Part shown: piece by piece, positions 17,359 to 26,829 of the stretch
How the letters are laid out: every line of letters begins with the position of its first letter
Numbering within the stretch: position 1 is the stretch's first letter
Assembly (NCBI RefSeq): GCF_001613795.1
Contig: NZ_LPVZ01000012.1
Location: 310,001-374,000, forward strand
Source of the DNA: Thalassospira sp. MCCC 1A01148
GTDB taxonomy: Bacteria; Pseudomonadota; Alphaproteobacteria; Rhodospirillales; Thalassospiraceae
DNA: 64,000 nt
Direction of reading: 5' to 3'
Notes under the pieces: model-generated
Databases searched by the model: none
Seen by the model: only the letters and a program-made list of their open reading frames with translations
Told to the model about the DNA's origin: nothing
Translations under genes and position numbers: made by a program

Positions 17359-18876
17359 ATGAGTGCAGTGCATGAGCTTGATCTGCGACTTGAAGGTGTC
17401 ACCAAGGTTTATCCCGGCGTGGTTGCCCTTGATGATGTTTCATTGCAGATCAAAGCAGGCGAAGTTATTGGACTTCTTGGTGAAAACGGGGCCGGTAAAT
17501 CGACCTTGATGAAGATCCTTGGTGGGCTGATTGCCCCGACTTCGGGAAAGATCATTCTGGATGGTCAGGAGTATGACGGGTTTGACGTCAAGCAATCTCA
17601 ACAAGCCGGGATTGCGTTTGTCCATCAGGAACTGAACGTGTTCGACAATATGGATGTTTCTGCAAACATCTTTCTGGGGCGTGAAAAAGTGCGTGGACCG
17701 CTTCGGTTGACTGACCGAAAAGCGATGAATGATCTTGCGCGACCGCTTCTTGAACGTGTTGGTGCGACGTTTAAACCAGAAACAATGGTTTCGACATTGT
17801 CGTTGGCAGAGCGTCAGTTGCTTGAAATTGCCAAGGCTTTGTCTGTGAATGCGCGTCTTGTCATCATGGACGAGCCAACGTCAAGCCTGACGCTTTCGGA
17901 AACCAACATGCTTTTAAAGGTCATTGCGGACCTTAAGACGCAAGGGATTGCCGTTGTCTATATTTCGCATCGTTTAAGCGAAGTGGAGGAATGCGTGGAT
18001 CGTGCGGTTGTTTTGCGGGACGGTCGAAATGTGGGGGGACTTGCGCGCGAAGAAGTAACGCATGATGCCATGATCCGCATGATGATCGGCCGAGACCTTA
18101 AATCGCTTTACACACCGCCCGCAGCACCCGCGACCAAGCCTATCCTCTCAGTCAAAAACCTATCGATCAAAAGCAAGCCGGATCACACAGCCAGTTTCGA
18201 CCTGATGGCAGGCGAAATTCTTGGTGTTGCAGGGTTGATCGGGGCAGGGCGCACAGATTTGGCCGAAGCGATATTTGGTGCTGGCGAAAAACTTGGTGGC
18301 GAGATTTCGCTTGATGGAGCGACGTTGGAGATCAAGTCGCCCTCAGACGCGATCGCGGCAGGACTTTATCTTGTGCCGGAAGATCGCAAACGGGCGGGCT
18401 TGATCCTGGAATTTCCGACGCTTGAAAATGTCACAATGGCAAGTCTTCCTGCTTACACAACCCATGGCATCGTTTCTCAGCGGCGGCAGATGGCAGTTGC
18501 CGAAGCCCAGCGCAAGGCACTGGGCATCAAGACGCACGATGTACGCAGTGCGGCCAGCGAAATGTCGGGGGGAAACCAGCAAAAAGTTGTTTTGGCAAAA
18601 TGGCTTTCCATGAATCCGAAGGTCATCATCTTTGATGAGCCGACCCGGGGAATTGATGTCGGCGCGAAAGCCGAGATTTATGGATTGATGCGATCTCTGG
18701 CGGATCGCGGAGTAGGGGTGATGATGATATCGAGCGATATGGAAGAGGTGATCGGGGTGTCAGACCGCATTGTCGTGATGAAAGACGGGGTTATTACCGG
18801 CGAGTTACCTCGGCTCAGGTTCTCCGAGAGTAACGTGCTTAACCTTGCCGTCGGCAAAGTGCTGGAAGAGGCCTGA
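17359..18876 (+). CDS. Sugar ABC transporter ATPase, double-domain (system 2)
   Basis: 505-residue RbsA-type ATPase. Domain 1 has Walker A GENGAGKST, signature LSLAERQLLEIAKAL and Walker B VIMDEPTSSL. Domain 2 has GLIGAGRTD, MSGGNQQKVVLAKW and a canonical IFDEPTRGIDVG, unlike the altered site in system 1. A GGGGAG SD precedes the ATG. It powers the permease that begins 3 bp downstream. Confidence 0.95.
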   Translation: MSAVHELDLRLEGVTKVYPGVVALDDVSLQIKAGEVIGLLGENGAGKSTLMKILGGLIAPTSGKIILDGQEYDGFDVKQSQQAGIAFVHQELNVFDNMDVSANIFLGREKVRGPLRLTDRKAMNDLARPLLERVGATFKPETMVSTLSLAERQLLEIAKALSVNARLVIMDEPTSSLTLSETNMLLKVIADLKTQGIAVVYISHRLSEVEECVDRAVVLRDGRNVGGLAREEVTHDAMIRMMIGRDLKSLYTPPAAPATKPILSVKNLSIKSKPDHTASFDLMAGEILGVAGLIGAGRTDLAEAIFGAGEKLGGEISLDGATLEIKSPSDAIAAGLYLVPEDRKRAGLILEFPTLENVTMASLPAYTTHGIVSQRRQMAVAEAQRKALGIKTHDVRSAASEMSGGNQQKVVLAKWLSMNPKVIIFDEPTRGIDVGAKAEIYGLMRSLADRGVGVMMISSDMEEVIGVSDRIVVMKDGVITGELPRLRFSESNVLNLAVGKVLEEA

Positions 18877-18879
18877 AAA

Positions 18880-19863
18880 ATGCAGAAAAAAGATATTGGT
18901 CTTGGGGTTCTGATTATTGTGGTTGGCGCAATTGTCTATATGCGTAACCCCTTGTTTCTCTCGCCGATTAACCTCGGAAATACTGCGAACCTGATTGGTC
19001 TGTTTGGACTGTTTGCCATCGGGCAGGGTTTTGTCATCATGACCGGGGGCATCGACCTTTCGGTTGGTTCTGTTATTGCCTTGCTCGGGGTCTTGTTTGT
19101 CGACATGGTCGGCGAATTTGGCGTGCCATGGCCCGCTGCAGTGGCAGTTACCATCGGCTTGGGTGTGCTGATCGGTCTTGCGCACGGCATACTGATTACA
19201 CGGTTCAGGCTCCAACCCTTTGTCGTAACATTGTGCGGCCTGTTGATTTATCGCGGGATTGCCCGTGGTTACACTGCAGAATCAACCGCCGGATTCCCGT
19301 TTGGCTCCAGCTACCCACAACTTGAATGGCTGACAATCGGTCGGAGCTTTGGTGTTCCTCACTCATTCCTGGCAATGCTGATTGTTGCCGCTGTGATGTG
19401 GGTCGTGTTGCATCATACAGTGTTTGGGCGACATCTATGTGCCGTTGGCAAGAACGAGGAAGCGGCGCGGTTCTCGGGCATAAATACCCGTTTTGTCACC
19501 ATTGCCGCGTATGTCATTTGCGCCGTATTAGCCTCGATTGCAGCGATATATTTCGCAATGTTTACAAAATCCGTACAGCCGTCATCGCATGGCAACTTTT
19601 ATGAGCTTTACGCTATTGCGGCGGCTGTTTTGGGCGGATGCTCACTGCGCGGCGGCGAAGGGTCTGTTATCGGTATCGTCCTGGGGGCCGTCTTGCTTCA
19701 GGAACTGCAAAACCTGGTGAATTTGCTCGGAATTCCATCCTCGCTGAACTTTGCGGTCATGGGCGCGGTGATCCTTATGGGGGTCTTGGCCGATCAGCAA
19801 TTCGCGGCCTATCGCAGCCGTAAGAACACCGAGCGTGCGTTGGGTCTGCTGCAAAAACAATAG
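18880..19863 (+). CDS. Sugar ABC transporter permease (system 2)
   Basis: 327-residue RbsC-type membrane protein with the hallmark MTGGIDLSVGSV near residue 50 and AVLGGCSLRGGEGS near the C-terminus. It starts 3 bp after the ATPase stop, so translation is coupled. A single permease gene implies a homodimeric pore, in contrast to system 1. Confidence 0.94.
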   Translation: MQKKDIGLGVLIIVVGAIVYMRNPLFLSPINLGNTANLIGLFGLFAIGQGFVIMTGGIDLSVGSVIALLGVLFVDMVGEFGVPWPAAVAVTIGLGVLIGLAHGILITRFRLQPFVVTLCGLLIYRGIARGYTAESTAGFPFGSSYPQLEWLTIGRSFGVPHSFLAMLIVAAVMWVVLHHTVFGRHLCAVGKNEEAARFSGINTRFVTIAAYVICAVLASIAAIYFAMFTKSVQPSSHGNFYELYAIAAAVLGGCSLRGGEGSVIGIVLGAVLLQELQNLVNLLGIPSSLNFAVMGAVILMGVLADQQFAAYRSRKNTERALGLLQKQ

Positions 19864-19904
19864 CCGGCCGTCAGTTGACGGGATTGCGTAGAGGAGGGGA
19901 AGTC

Positions 19905-20645
19905 ATGAGCGTCCTGGAGCTTAGAAACATATCCAAACGTTATGGTGCCATTCAGGCGCTCAATAATGTGTCGCTTGCTATTGAGCCAGGTGAAGTGGTC
20001 GGGCTGATGGGGGATAACGGCGCCGGAAAGTCCACCCTGGTAAAGGTCATCGCGGGCAACTTTGCCCCGACTTCCGGGGATGTTTTTATCTCTGACCAGA
20101 AAATGGCGTTTCATAAACCACTGGATGCGCAGAAAGCAGGCATTGAGGTCGTCTATCAGGATCTTGCGATCTGCAATAATATGAGTGCTGCTTCAAACGT
20201 GTTTCTGGGGCGTGAACCCACCAGAAAAATTGGTCCGATCAAGGTTGTTGACTATGCATTCATGCGCAAGCGGTCAGCAGAGCTGTTTGCCCGTCTGAAG
20301 TCCGAAACCCGACCGCGAGATTTGGTGCACAAAATGTCCGGTGGCCAGCGGCAGGCTGTTGCGATTGCAAGGACACTTCTGAGCGATGCAAAAATTGTCC
20401 TGATGGACGAGCCAACCGCAGCGATTTCTGTGCGCCAGGTGGCAGAGGTTCTTAACCTTATACGGCAACTGAGTGATCATGGAATTGCTGTTGTCCTGAT
20501 CAGCCATCGTATGCCCGATGTTTTTGACGTCGCCAGCAAGGTTGTGGTTCTCAGGCGTGGGGAGCTTGTCGCAAACAAAAAAGCCTCGGCGTCATCGCCA
20601 GAAGAAATTACGGGCCTTATTACGGGGGCAATTGAAAGCGCATGA
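19905..20645 (+). CDS. Sugar ABC transporter ATPase, single-domain (system 3)
   Basis: 246-residue ATPase with one nucleotide-binding domain: Walker A GDNGAGKST, signature MSGGQRQAVAIART, Walker B VLMDEPTAAI. Ribose-type systems usually use a fused double ATPase; the single-domain form resembles FrcA of fructose importers. The ATG at 19905 is chosen for its GAGGAGGGGAAG SD; an upstream start at 19875 overlaps that signal. The gene ends 4 nt inside the permease gene. No binding protein is adjacent, so 14095-15090 is the likely partner. Confidence 0.92.
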   Translation: MSVLELRNISKRYGAIQALNNVSLAIEPGEVVGLMGDNGAGKSTLVKVIAGNFAPTSGDVFISDQKMAFHKPLDAQKAGIEVVYQDLAICNNMSAASNVFLGREPTRKIGPIKVVDYAFMRKRSAELFARLKSETRPRDLVHKMSGGQRQAVAIARTLLSDAKIVLMDEPTAAISVRQVAEVLNLIRQLSDHGIAVVLISHRMPDVFDVASKVVVLRRGELVANKKASASSPEEITGLITGAIESA

Positions 20646-21667
20646 GTGGGTTTAAGAAAGGAACAATAAACATGGCAAATCCATCTCTTGCTGACGTTAT
20701 AAACCGTTCCCAGCACCATGGTTGGGCCGCCCGGATCGTCAATCAGCAGATTTTCTGGGTGTTTTTGGCGGCGGTGTTCGCCTGTTTGGCTCTTACCGTG
20801 CTCACCGACAGTTTTGCGACAGAGCGAAACCTTTTTAACGTGACGCGCAACTTTGCATTTGTTGGGATTATTGCGCTTGGGATGACCGCAGTCATCGCAT
20901 CAGGTGGCATTGATCTGTCAGTTGGGTCGACCTTGGTAATTTCTGCCATGACTGTGAGTGTCATAATGTCGGCCGGAATGCCGTTTTGGGCCGGCTGCAT
21001 TGCAGCGCTAGCCGTTTCGCTTCTGGTCGGCGCGGTTAATGGCGTACTGATCGCTTATGCGAAAATGCCGCCATTTGTCGTGACCCTTGGGATGTTATCT
21101 GTCGCGCGTAGCCTGGCGATGGTTCTATCTGACAACAAGATGATCTACGAGTTCGGGCCAGATCACGATTTCTTGCTCTGGCTTGGGGGTGGTGCAACTT
21201 TTGGCCTTCCGCATCCGTTGATCATCATGATCATCTTGGCGTGTCTCACAGCGTTCGCATTTCGGCATTTGCGTTGGGGGCAACATTTGTTCGCCATCGG
21301 GGGCAATGAGAATGCTGCTGTTCTGACCGGGATTCCGGTCGCACGCATTAAGGTCAGTGTTTATATGTTCTCCGCACTGATGGCGGGGATTGCCGGTGTC
21401 CTCGAAGTTGGTTGGCTTGGGGGTGTGACGACCAATCTCGGGCAGGCGATGGAGTTGACCGTGATTGCTGCTGCTGTTATCGGCGGTGCCAATCTGGCCG
21501 GAGGTGGAGGCACAGCGTTTGGCGCGGTCGTTGGTGCGTTGTTGATCGAAGTAATCCGCAACAGCCTTATTTTGCTGGGTATCAGCACGTTCTGGCAGGG
21601 AACGTTTGTCGGGTCATTTATTGTTATCGCTGTCGCATTCGATCGCTTCAGGCAGAAGAAAGTGTAG
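20642..21667 (+). CDS. Sugar ABC transporter permease (system 3)
   Basis: 341-residue RbsC/FrcC-type permease with IASGGIDLSVGST and AAVIGGANLAGGGGT motifs. The start at 20642 overlaps the ATPase stop as ATGA; an ATG at 20672 with AAAGGA upstream is equally possible and would remove ten residues. It is the last gene of the sugar island on this strand. Confidence 0.93.
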   Translation: MSGFKKGTINMANPSLADVINRSQHHGWAARIVNQQIFWVFLAAVFACLALTVLTDSFATERNLFNVTRNFAFVGIIALGMTAVIASGGIDLSVGSTLVISAMTVSVIMSAGMPFWAGCIAALAVSLLVGAVNGVLIAYAKMPPFVVTLGMLSVARSLAMVLSDNKMIYEFGPDHDFLLWLGGGATFGLPHPLIIMIILACLTAFAFRHLRWGQHLFAIGGNENAAVLTGIPVARIKVSVYMFSALMAGIAGVLEVGWLGGVTTNLGQAMELTVIAAAVIGGANLAGGGGTAFGAVVGALLIEVIRNSLILLGISTFWQGTFVGSFIVIAVAFDRFRQKKV

Positions 21668-21821
21668 ATAAAACAGATGTGACAAGGCGGAAGTTAATCC
21701 AAACACGTAATAACCGGGGCGTTGAATGTTGGTGCTATTTATTTGTCATAATATATATTATAGAACACATGTGTGATCTAAAAGATGGGTCTATTGACCC
21801 CACCTCTGAGGTCCCCGGTTC
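21668..21821. other. Gap at the end of the sugar island
   Basis: 154 bp without a gene. A GGGTC-TATT-GACCC hairpin (21787-21800) could end transcription from the plus strand, but no T-run follows. Two short palindromes, AATATATATT and ACACATGTGT, precede it. Confidence 0.4.
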
Positions 21822-22595
21822 CTAATTAACCTCAATCACCAGACCATCATACGCTGGTTCGACATGGTCTGGTGTATCGGCCATCGCCTGTGCGTAATCA
21901 AACTGGATGCTCATGTGGGTCATGTAGACCTGTTTGGGTTTGTATTCTTCAACCCATCCCAGAAGCTTTTCCAGATGTGCATGCGTATTATGTGGACGAT
22001 GGCGCAAGCAGTCCACCACCCAGACATCCAGATCATAGAGATGTTCTTTGGACTCGTCGGGAAATTCAACCACATCAGTTGAATAGGCAAACTTGCCGAT
22101 TTTGAATCCCAGCGTCTCGCCATAGCCGTGGTCTTGCGAGAAAACGGTGATTGGGACCCCTGCTGGCTTGATCGGGCCTGTGATGACATGCGGGATCAAA
22201 ACAGGCTTGAAATAGAATTCAACGCCATCTGGCAGCGGTGTAAAGACATAATTGAAACGGTGATCAATGTCCGAGATCGTCTGCGCATTGGCATAGATAT
22301 CGATCGGACTTTCCATCGCGACATTCAGCCATCGCACGTCATCAATGCCATGCACATGATCGGCATGTGAATGGGTGAACAGGATCGCATCAACATGATT
22401 GATGTTGTGCGTTAGCGCCTGTTGACGAAAGTCAGGTGTGACATCGACCAGGATCTTTTTGCCGGCTTCCTCAATCAGGATCGAGCTCCGCAAACGCCGG
22501 TTTCTCGGGTTGTCCGGGTCGCACTTTCCCCACCCAAGGCCAACCGATGGCACACCATTCGAGGAGCCGCAGCCAAGGATGGTTACTTTTGTCAC
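21822..22595 (-). CDS. MBL-fold metallohydrolase, PhnP-like
   Basis: 257-residue metallo-beta-lactamase-fold hydrolase. The metal-binding signature THSHADHVHGIDD is near residues 74-86, with a second-site histidine in LRHRPHNTHAHLE and a terminal TH in VYMTHMS. The N-terminus ILGCGSSNGVPSVG is typical of the PhnP/YcbL-like group (phosphodiesterase-type). The start is a GTG two nt after the tatD stop, with GGGAGCAG as SD. It closes the metG-tatD unit, an order common in Alphaproteobacteria. The cellular substrate is unknown. Confidence 0.9.
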   Translation of the reverse strand: MTKVTILGCGSSNGVPSVGLGWGKCDPDNPRNRRLRSSILIEEAGKKILVDVTPDFRQQALTHNINHVDAILFTHSHADHVHGIDDVRWLNVAMESPIDIYANAQTISDIDHRFNYVFTPLPDGVEFYFKPVLIPHVITGPIKPAGVPITVFSQDHGYGETLGFKIGKFAYSTDVVEFPDESKEHLYDLDVWVVDCLRHRPHNTHAHLEKLLGWVEEYKPKQVYMTHMSIQFDYAQAMADTPDHVEPAYDGLVIEVN

Positions 22596-22597
22596 AG

Positions 22598-23410
22598 TTA
22601 CTCTGCTCCCAGCGCCAACAGATTGTTGCGATCTGCTTTTGTGAACAGTTTAAAGAAGTTATCCGTTGTTATTCGCGTGATTTCTTCGACGTCAACGCCC
22701 TTGATTTCTGCAAGTTTGGCAGCTGTATGGGCGACATAGCTTGGCTCGTTCGGTTTACCCCGTTTTGGCACGGGGGCCAGATACGGCGCATCTGTCTCGA
22801 CCAACAGCCGATGTAGCGGGACATCTTCAAGAGCCGCCCGGATTTCCTTGGCAGAGTTGAAGGTAATAATGCCCGAACAGGAGATATAGAAACCGATCTT
22901 AAGTGCCCGCTGTGCCAGCGTGGCTGAGCTCGAGAAGCAGTGAATGACGCCGGTAAACGGCCCCTTCTCATACTCTTCTTCGAGGATGTCCATCGTGTCG
23001 TCATCCGCATCGCGGGTATGCACGATCAACGGCAAGCCGGTCTCGCGGCAGGCCGCGATATGAGCTCGGAAGCTTTCCTGCTGCGCTTCACGCGGGGAAT
23101 TGTCATAGAAATAATCAAGCCCGCTTTCGCCGATGCCGATGACTTTCGGATCGGATGCCTTTGCGATCAGGGCATCGGGGCTTGTCAGCCCCTCCTCGCC
23201 TGCTTCGTGCGGATGAACGCCAATCGTGCAATAGATATGATCTGATTGTTCGGCTACGGCACGGACGTTTTCAAAGGTTGTGAGTTTCACACCAATGGTA
23301 ACCATCATGCCGACACCGGCATTTTTGGCCCGCGCAAGAGTCCCGCTCAGATCATCGGAGAACTGCGGGTAGTCCAGATGGCAGTGGCTGTCGACAAGGG
23401 CGACATTCAT
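22598..23410 (-). CDS. tatD: TatD-family metal-dependent deoxyribonuclease
   Basis: 270-residue TIM-barrel metalloenzyme of the amidohydrolase superfamily. The metal ligands are visible: DSHCHLD at the N-terminus, GESGLDYFYD, HTRDADDD, HCFSS and ETDAPYL. TatD proteins act as 3'-5' exonucleases or quality-control nucleases. The start overlaps the metG stop by 4 nt, so it is translated with metG. The general TatD name is secure; the precise paralogue (TatD, YcfH or YjjV) is not resolved, though position after metG favours the YcfH type. Confidence 0.94.
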   Translation of the reverse strand: MNVALVDSHCHLDYPQFSDDLSGTLARAKNAGVGMMVTIGVKLTTFENVRAVAEQSDHIYCTIGVHPHEAGEEGLTSPDALIAKASDPKVIGIGESGLDYFYDNSPREAQQESFRAHIAACRETGLPLIVHTRDADDDTMDILEEEYEKGPFTGVIHCFSSSATLAQRALKIGFYISCSGIITFNSAKEIRAALEDVPLHRLLVETDAPYLAPVPKRGKPNEPSYVAHTAAKLAEIKGVDVEEITRITTDNFFKLFTKADRNNLLALGAE

Positions 23411-24972
23411 GCCTTCTCTCCTTCGTCTTCGGTCTCGACATAGCGCGGGAAGACACCCGCCGGTTTCGGGATTTCCGATCCCGGTTTCAGCGCATTGTCC
23501 GGACCAAGTGCATCAAACCCGCGTTGCTCATCACCAAGCACCAGAAGATCAAGGATCTTCGATGCAGAATCAGGCATGATGGGCTGAACAAGGATACCAA
23601 CGTGCCGAATGACTTCGGCCAGAACATAAAGAACCGTTTCCATGCGTGCCGGATCGGTCTTTTTCAGGCCCCAGGGCGCCATTTCGTCGACATAGCGGTT
23701 TGCATCGCCAACAAGGCTCCAGATTGCCTCAAGCCCCTTGTTAAAGGCCTGTTCCTCAAACAGCGGACGCACGGTATCAAGCATGCCATGCGCTTTGGCG
23801 AGGATCTCCTTGTCTGCACTGGTGAGCGCGCCCGGTGTCGGGATTGCCGCGTTGCAGTTCTTGTGGATCATCGACAGCACGCGCTGGCACATATTGCCAA
23901 GATCATTGGCCAGTTCGCTGTTCATGCGGTTGACCATGGCGCGATGGGCAAAGTCGCCATCATTGCCAAACGGGACTTCGCGCATCAGGAAGTAACGCGT
24001 TTGATCCAGACCGTATTTATCAGTCAAATCATAAGGATCAATCACGTTGCCGATCGACTTGGAAATTTTCTGGCCTTCATTGGTCCACCAGCCATGGGCA
24101 AAGACGCGCTTAGGGGGCTGAATGCCGGCAGCCAGCAGGAAGGCCGGCCAATAAACAGCGTGGAAACGCAGGATATCCTTGCCAACCATATGCAGGTCTG
24201 CCGGCCAGTATTTTTCAAGTTTGGCCGGATCGGCGTCGGGATAGCCGATCGCGGTCAAATAGTTGGTCAGTGCGTCCAGCCAGACATACATGACGTGATC
24301 TTCGTCGCCTGGAACAGGAACACCCCATTTAAAACTGGTGCGCGAGACAGAAAGATCATGCATGCCGCCTTTCACAAAGCTGATCACTTCGTTACGGCGT
24401 GATTGCGGCGCTATAAAATCAGGGTTCTGTTCATAGAACTCAAGCAGACGATCGCCCCAAGCAGAAAGCTTGAAGAAATAGCTGGGTTCAGACACCCACT
24501 CCACCGGTGCGCCGGTTGGAGCAAGTTTTTCGCCGTCTTTTTCGATCAGTTCCTTTTCGGCGTAGAACGCCTCGTCACGGACAGAATACCAGCCGTCATA
24601 GGAGCCAAGATAGATCTCGCCCTTTTCAAGAAGGGTATTCCAAAGCGCCTGACAGGCCTTTTTGTGGCGTTCTTCCGTTGTACGGATGAAGTCATCGTTG
24701 GAATAGTTCATATGAACAGCGAGATCGCGGAAGTTCTGCGACACCTGATCGGTGAAGGACTGCGGATCAATATCCTTGGCCGCGGCCGATTTATCGACTT
24801 TCTGACCATGTTCATCGGTTCCGGTCAGGAACATCACGTCGTAACCGTCCAGGCGCTTGAAGCGGGCCAGCACATCGCAGGCAAGCGTGGTATAGGCATG
24901 GCCAATATGGGGCTTGTCATTGACGTAATAGATCGGTGTCGTGATGTAATAGGGCTGTTTGTGCCCGGTCAT
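23407..24972 (-). CDS. metG: Methionyl-tRNA synthetase
   Basis: 521-residue class I synthetase charging tRNA-Met. The HIGH-like motif is PHIGHAYTT near residue 20 and the KMSKS-like motif is QKISKSIGNV near residue 300. The length matches short bacterial MetRS lacking the C-terminal tRNA-binding extension and the zinc-knuckle form. The ATG at 24972 has AAGGA upstream; a start at 25005 lacks one. It is co-transcribed with tatD and the MBL gene. Confidence 0.97.
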   Translation of the reverse strand: MTGHKQPYYITTPIYYVNDKPHIGHAYTTLACDVLARFKRLDGYDVMFLTGTDEHGQKVDKSAAAKDIDPQSFTDQVSQNFRDLAVHMNYSNDDFIRTTEERHKKACQALWNTLLEKGEIYLGSYDGWYSVRDEAFYAEKELIEKDGEKLAPTGAPVEWVSEPSYFFKLSAWGDRLLEFYEQNPDFIAPQSRRNEVISFVKGGMHDLSVSRTSFKWGVPVPGDEDHVMYVWLDALTNYLTAIGYPDADPAKLEKYWPADLHMVGKDILRFHAVYWPAFLLAAGIQPPKRVFAHGWWTNEGQKISKSIGNVIDPYDLTDKYGLDQTRYFLMREVPFGNDGDFAHRAMVNRMNSELANDLGNMCQRVLSMIHKNCNAAIPTPGALTSADKEILAKAHGMLDTVRPLFEEQAFNKGLEAIWSLVGDANRYVDEMAPWGLKKTDPARMETVLYVLAEVIRHVGILVQPIMPDSASKILDLLVLGDEQRGFDALGPDNALKPGSEIPKPAGVFPRYVETEDEGEKA

Positions 24973-25005
24973 GGTCGCAAATCCTTCACACAAGTCGTGA
25001 AACAA

Positions 25006-25026
25006 AACGGCCCGAATTGGGCCGTT
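25006..25026 (-). terminator. Predicted terminator between holB and metG
   Basis: AACGGCCC pairs with GGGCCGTT across a 5-nt loop, followed on the minus strand by TTTTGTTT. It would limit read-through from tmk-holB into metG. Confidence 0.65.
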
Positions 25027-25058
25027 ATGGTCAAAATTTCGGTATGTGGGCAGTGATG

Positions 25059-26165
25059 TCAGGTTCGCATGGTTTCTTCAAGCATGAAGAATGCATTTAG
25101 CAAGGCTTGCTTGCGATCAAGATGCAAACCGCGGGTCGCGCCCATCAGTTCGTTGATCTTTTCCCACACCTCTAGCCATTGATCAAGCGGTTGCGCGGCG
25201 ACCATACGTTGCATTGCGGGCAGTTCACCGTCAACGACTTCTCTGGGGGCCTGCCCTGTGGCAGCAAACCGGATCATCCGCGCAAGCCACCAGTGCATTA
25301 ATTCGGCGATGGTGGCGAAGGCCGCATCCTTGTCTGCAGGTGAAAAACGTTCTGCAAACTTGTGTTGGGCCGCAACATCTGCATTCGGAAGAGCTGCGAT
25401 GATGTTTACAAGATCGGTATATAGCTCAAGCCCGCCGACATCGTGAAGCTGCAGCGCGCGACCTATACTGCCCTCTGCCAGCCCCGAAAGTGCGTCACGT
25501 GCGCCAAGATCCATGTCCGGGCAATAGCGTCCCAAAAGATCGACAACCTGATGATCGTCAAGCGGCGCAAGATTAAGGCGCCGGCAGCGTGAACGTATGG
25601 TTGGCAACAAGCGCCCCGGATGATGGGCAACCAAGATCATCATGGCGTTTGACGGCGGTTCTTCGAGAACCTTGAGGATCGCGTTGGCGGCGTTGCGGTT
25701 CAGCTCATCTGCCGCATCGACAATGACGATACGCCAGCCCCCCTCGGCCGATGTCTTGGACATGAAATTGCCAACGGTACGCACGTTGGCGACCGTGATT
25801 TCGCCCTGCAGACGTTTTTTCTTGTCGTCATACAGGCGTTCAATAACCTTGAGGTCACCATGTCCTCCACCGGCAATACGCCTTGAAACCGGATCCTCAG
25901 GATCGACATAAAGGCCGTCATTCTGATCGCCAAACAGGCCAGCGCCGCCATTTTCACCGCCGCCAGACAAAATAAAGCGCGCCATGCGGTAGGCCAGTGT
26001 TGCTTTGCCAACGCCCTTGGGGCCGCACAGCAGCCAGGCGTGATGCATGCGTTTGCTGTTCCAGGCATCCAGAATGGTTTTCTCGGCCTCTTCATGGCCA
26101 AGAAGTGCATCATTTCGGCGTGGTTCGAAGGGGTTTTCTTCAGCGGGAAGATCGTCCTTGGCCAT
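25059..26165 (-). CDS. holB: DNA polymerase III delta' subunit
   Basis: 368-residue AAA+ clamp-loader subunit. GPKGVGKATLAYRMA is the P-loop region, VDAADELNRNAANAILKVLEEPP the sensor/Walker B region, and RSRCRRL the SRC motif. It works with delta and tau/gamma to load the beta clamp. The ATG at 26165 is preferred over an upstream ATG because GGGGGCC precedes it; it begins 7 nt after the tmk stop. tmk-holB-metG-tatD order is widely conserved. Confidence 0.95.
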   Translation of the reverse strand: MAKDDLPAEENPFEPRRNDALLGHEEAEKTILDAWNSKRMHHAWLLCGPKGVGKATLAYRMARFILSGGGENGGAGLFGDQNDGLYVDPEDPVSRRIAGGGHGDLKVIERLYDDKKKRLQGEITVANVRTVGNFMSKTSAEGGWRIVIVDAADELNRNAANAILKVLEEPPSNAMMILVAHHPGRLLPTIRSRCRRLNLAPLDDHQVVDLLGRYCPDMDLGARDALSGLAEGSIGRALQLHDVGGLELYTDLVNIIAALPNADVAAQHKFAERFSPADKDAAFATIAELMHWWLARMIRFAATGQAPREVVDGELPAMQRMVAAQPLDQWLEVWEKINELMGATRGLHLDRKQALLNAFFMLEETMRT

Positions 26166-26172
26166 GTTCGGT

Positions 26173-26829
26173 TCAGGCCCCCTGCCCGGCAATATGGGAC
26201 GTAACGGCCGAAATAACCCGTTCACTTACTGTCTCAATGTCACCACTTGCATCAATGATCTGACAACGGTCCTTCTCATCAGAAGCAATTTCGCGGAAGC
26301 CATCGCGCAGGCGTTGGTGAAATTCCAGCCCCATGCGTTCAAAACGATCTTCCGCTGCACTGACATTGGCAAACCGTTCGCTTGCGCGTTCAAGGCCAAG
26401 TTCAAGCGGCAGATCAAAAATCAGGGTCAGGTCGGGTTTAAAGTCACCGATCGCCAGTTGCCAAAGCTTGCGGATATAATCAGCCCCAAGACCATGGCCG
26501 TATCCCTGATACGCGACAGATGAGTCAGCAAACCGGTCACACAGGACGATCTTGCCGCTATCAAGTGCCGGACGAATGGTCCGCTCAACATGATCGCGGC
26601 GTGACGCAAACATCAAAAGCGCCTCTGTCACGGGGTCCCAGCGTCCGGGGTCACCGGTCAGAATAAGGTTGCGGATTTCTTCTGCCCCCGGCGACCCACC
26701 GGGTTCACGGGTAACAACAATATCTTGACCCTGATCGCGAAACCACTTTTCAAGACAGCGTATCTGGGTCGACTTTCCGCTGCCTTCGCCACCTTCGAAA
26801 CTAATGAACAAACCGGGCTTAGGTGTCAC
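26173..26829 (-). CDS. tmk: Thymidylate kinase
   Basis: 218-residue dTMP kinase supplying dTDP. The P-loop is GGEGSGKST (residues 12-20), the substrate motif is TREPGGSPGAEEIR, and DRFADSSVAYQGYGHGLG holds the DRY-like and LID segments. The start is a GTG overlapping the stop of the upstream carboxypeptidase gene by 4 nt (GTGA), so translation is coupled. Confidence 0.97.
   Translation of the reverse strand: MTPKPGLFISFEGGEGSGKSTQIRCLEKWFRDQGQDIVVTREPGGSPGAEEIRNLILTGDPGRWDPVTEALLMFASRRDHVERTIRPALDSGKIVLCDRFADSSVAYQGYGHGLGADYIRKLWQLAIGDFKPDLTLIFDLPLELGLERASERFANVSAAEDRFERMGLEFHQRLRDGFREIASDEKDRCQIIDASGDIETVSERVISAVTSHIAGQGA

Noticed and set aside
23524..24402. Long open reading opposite metG
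   Set aside because: Antisense to a complete, conserved synthetase gene; frame openness follows from the codon use of metG.
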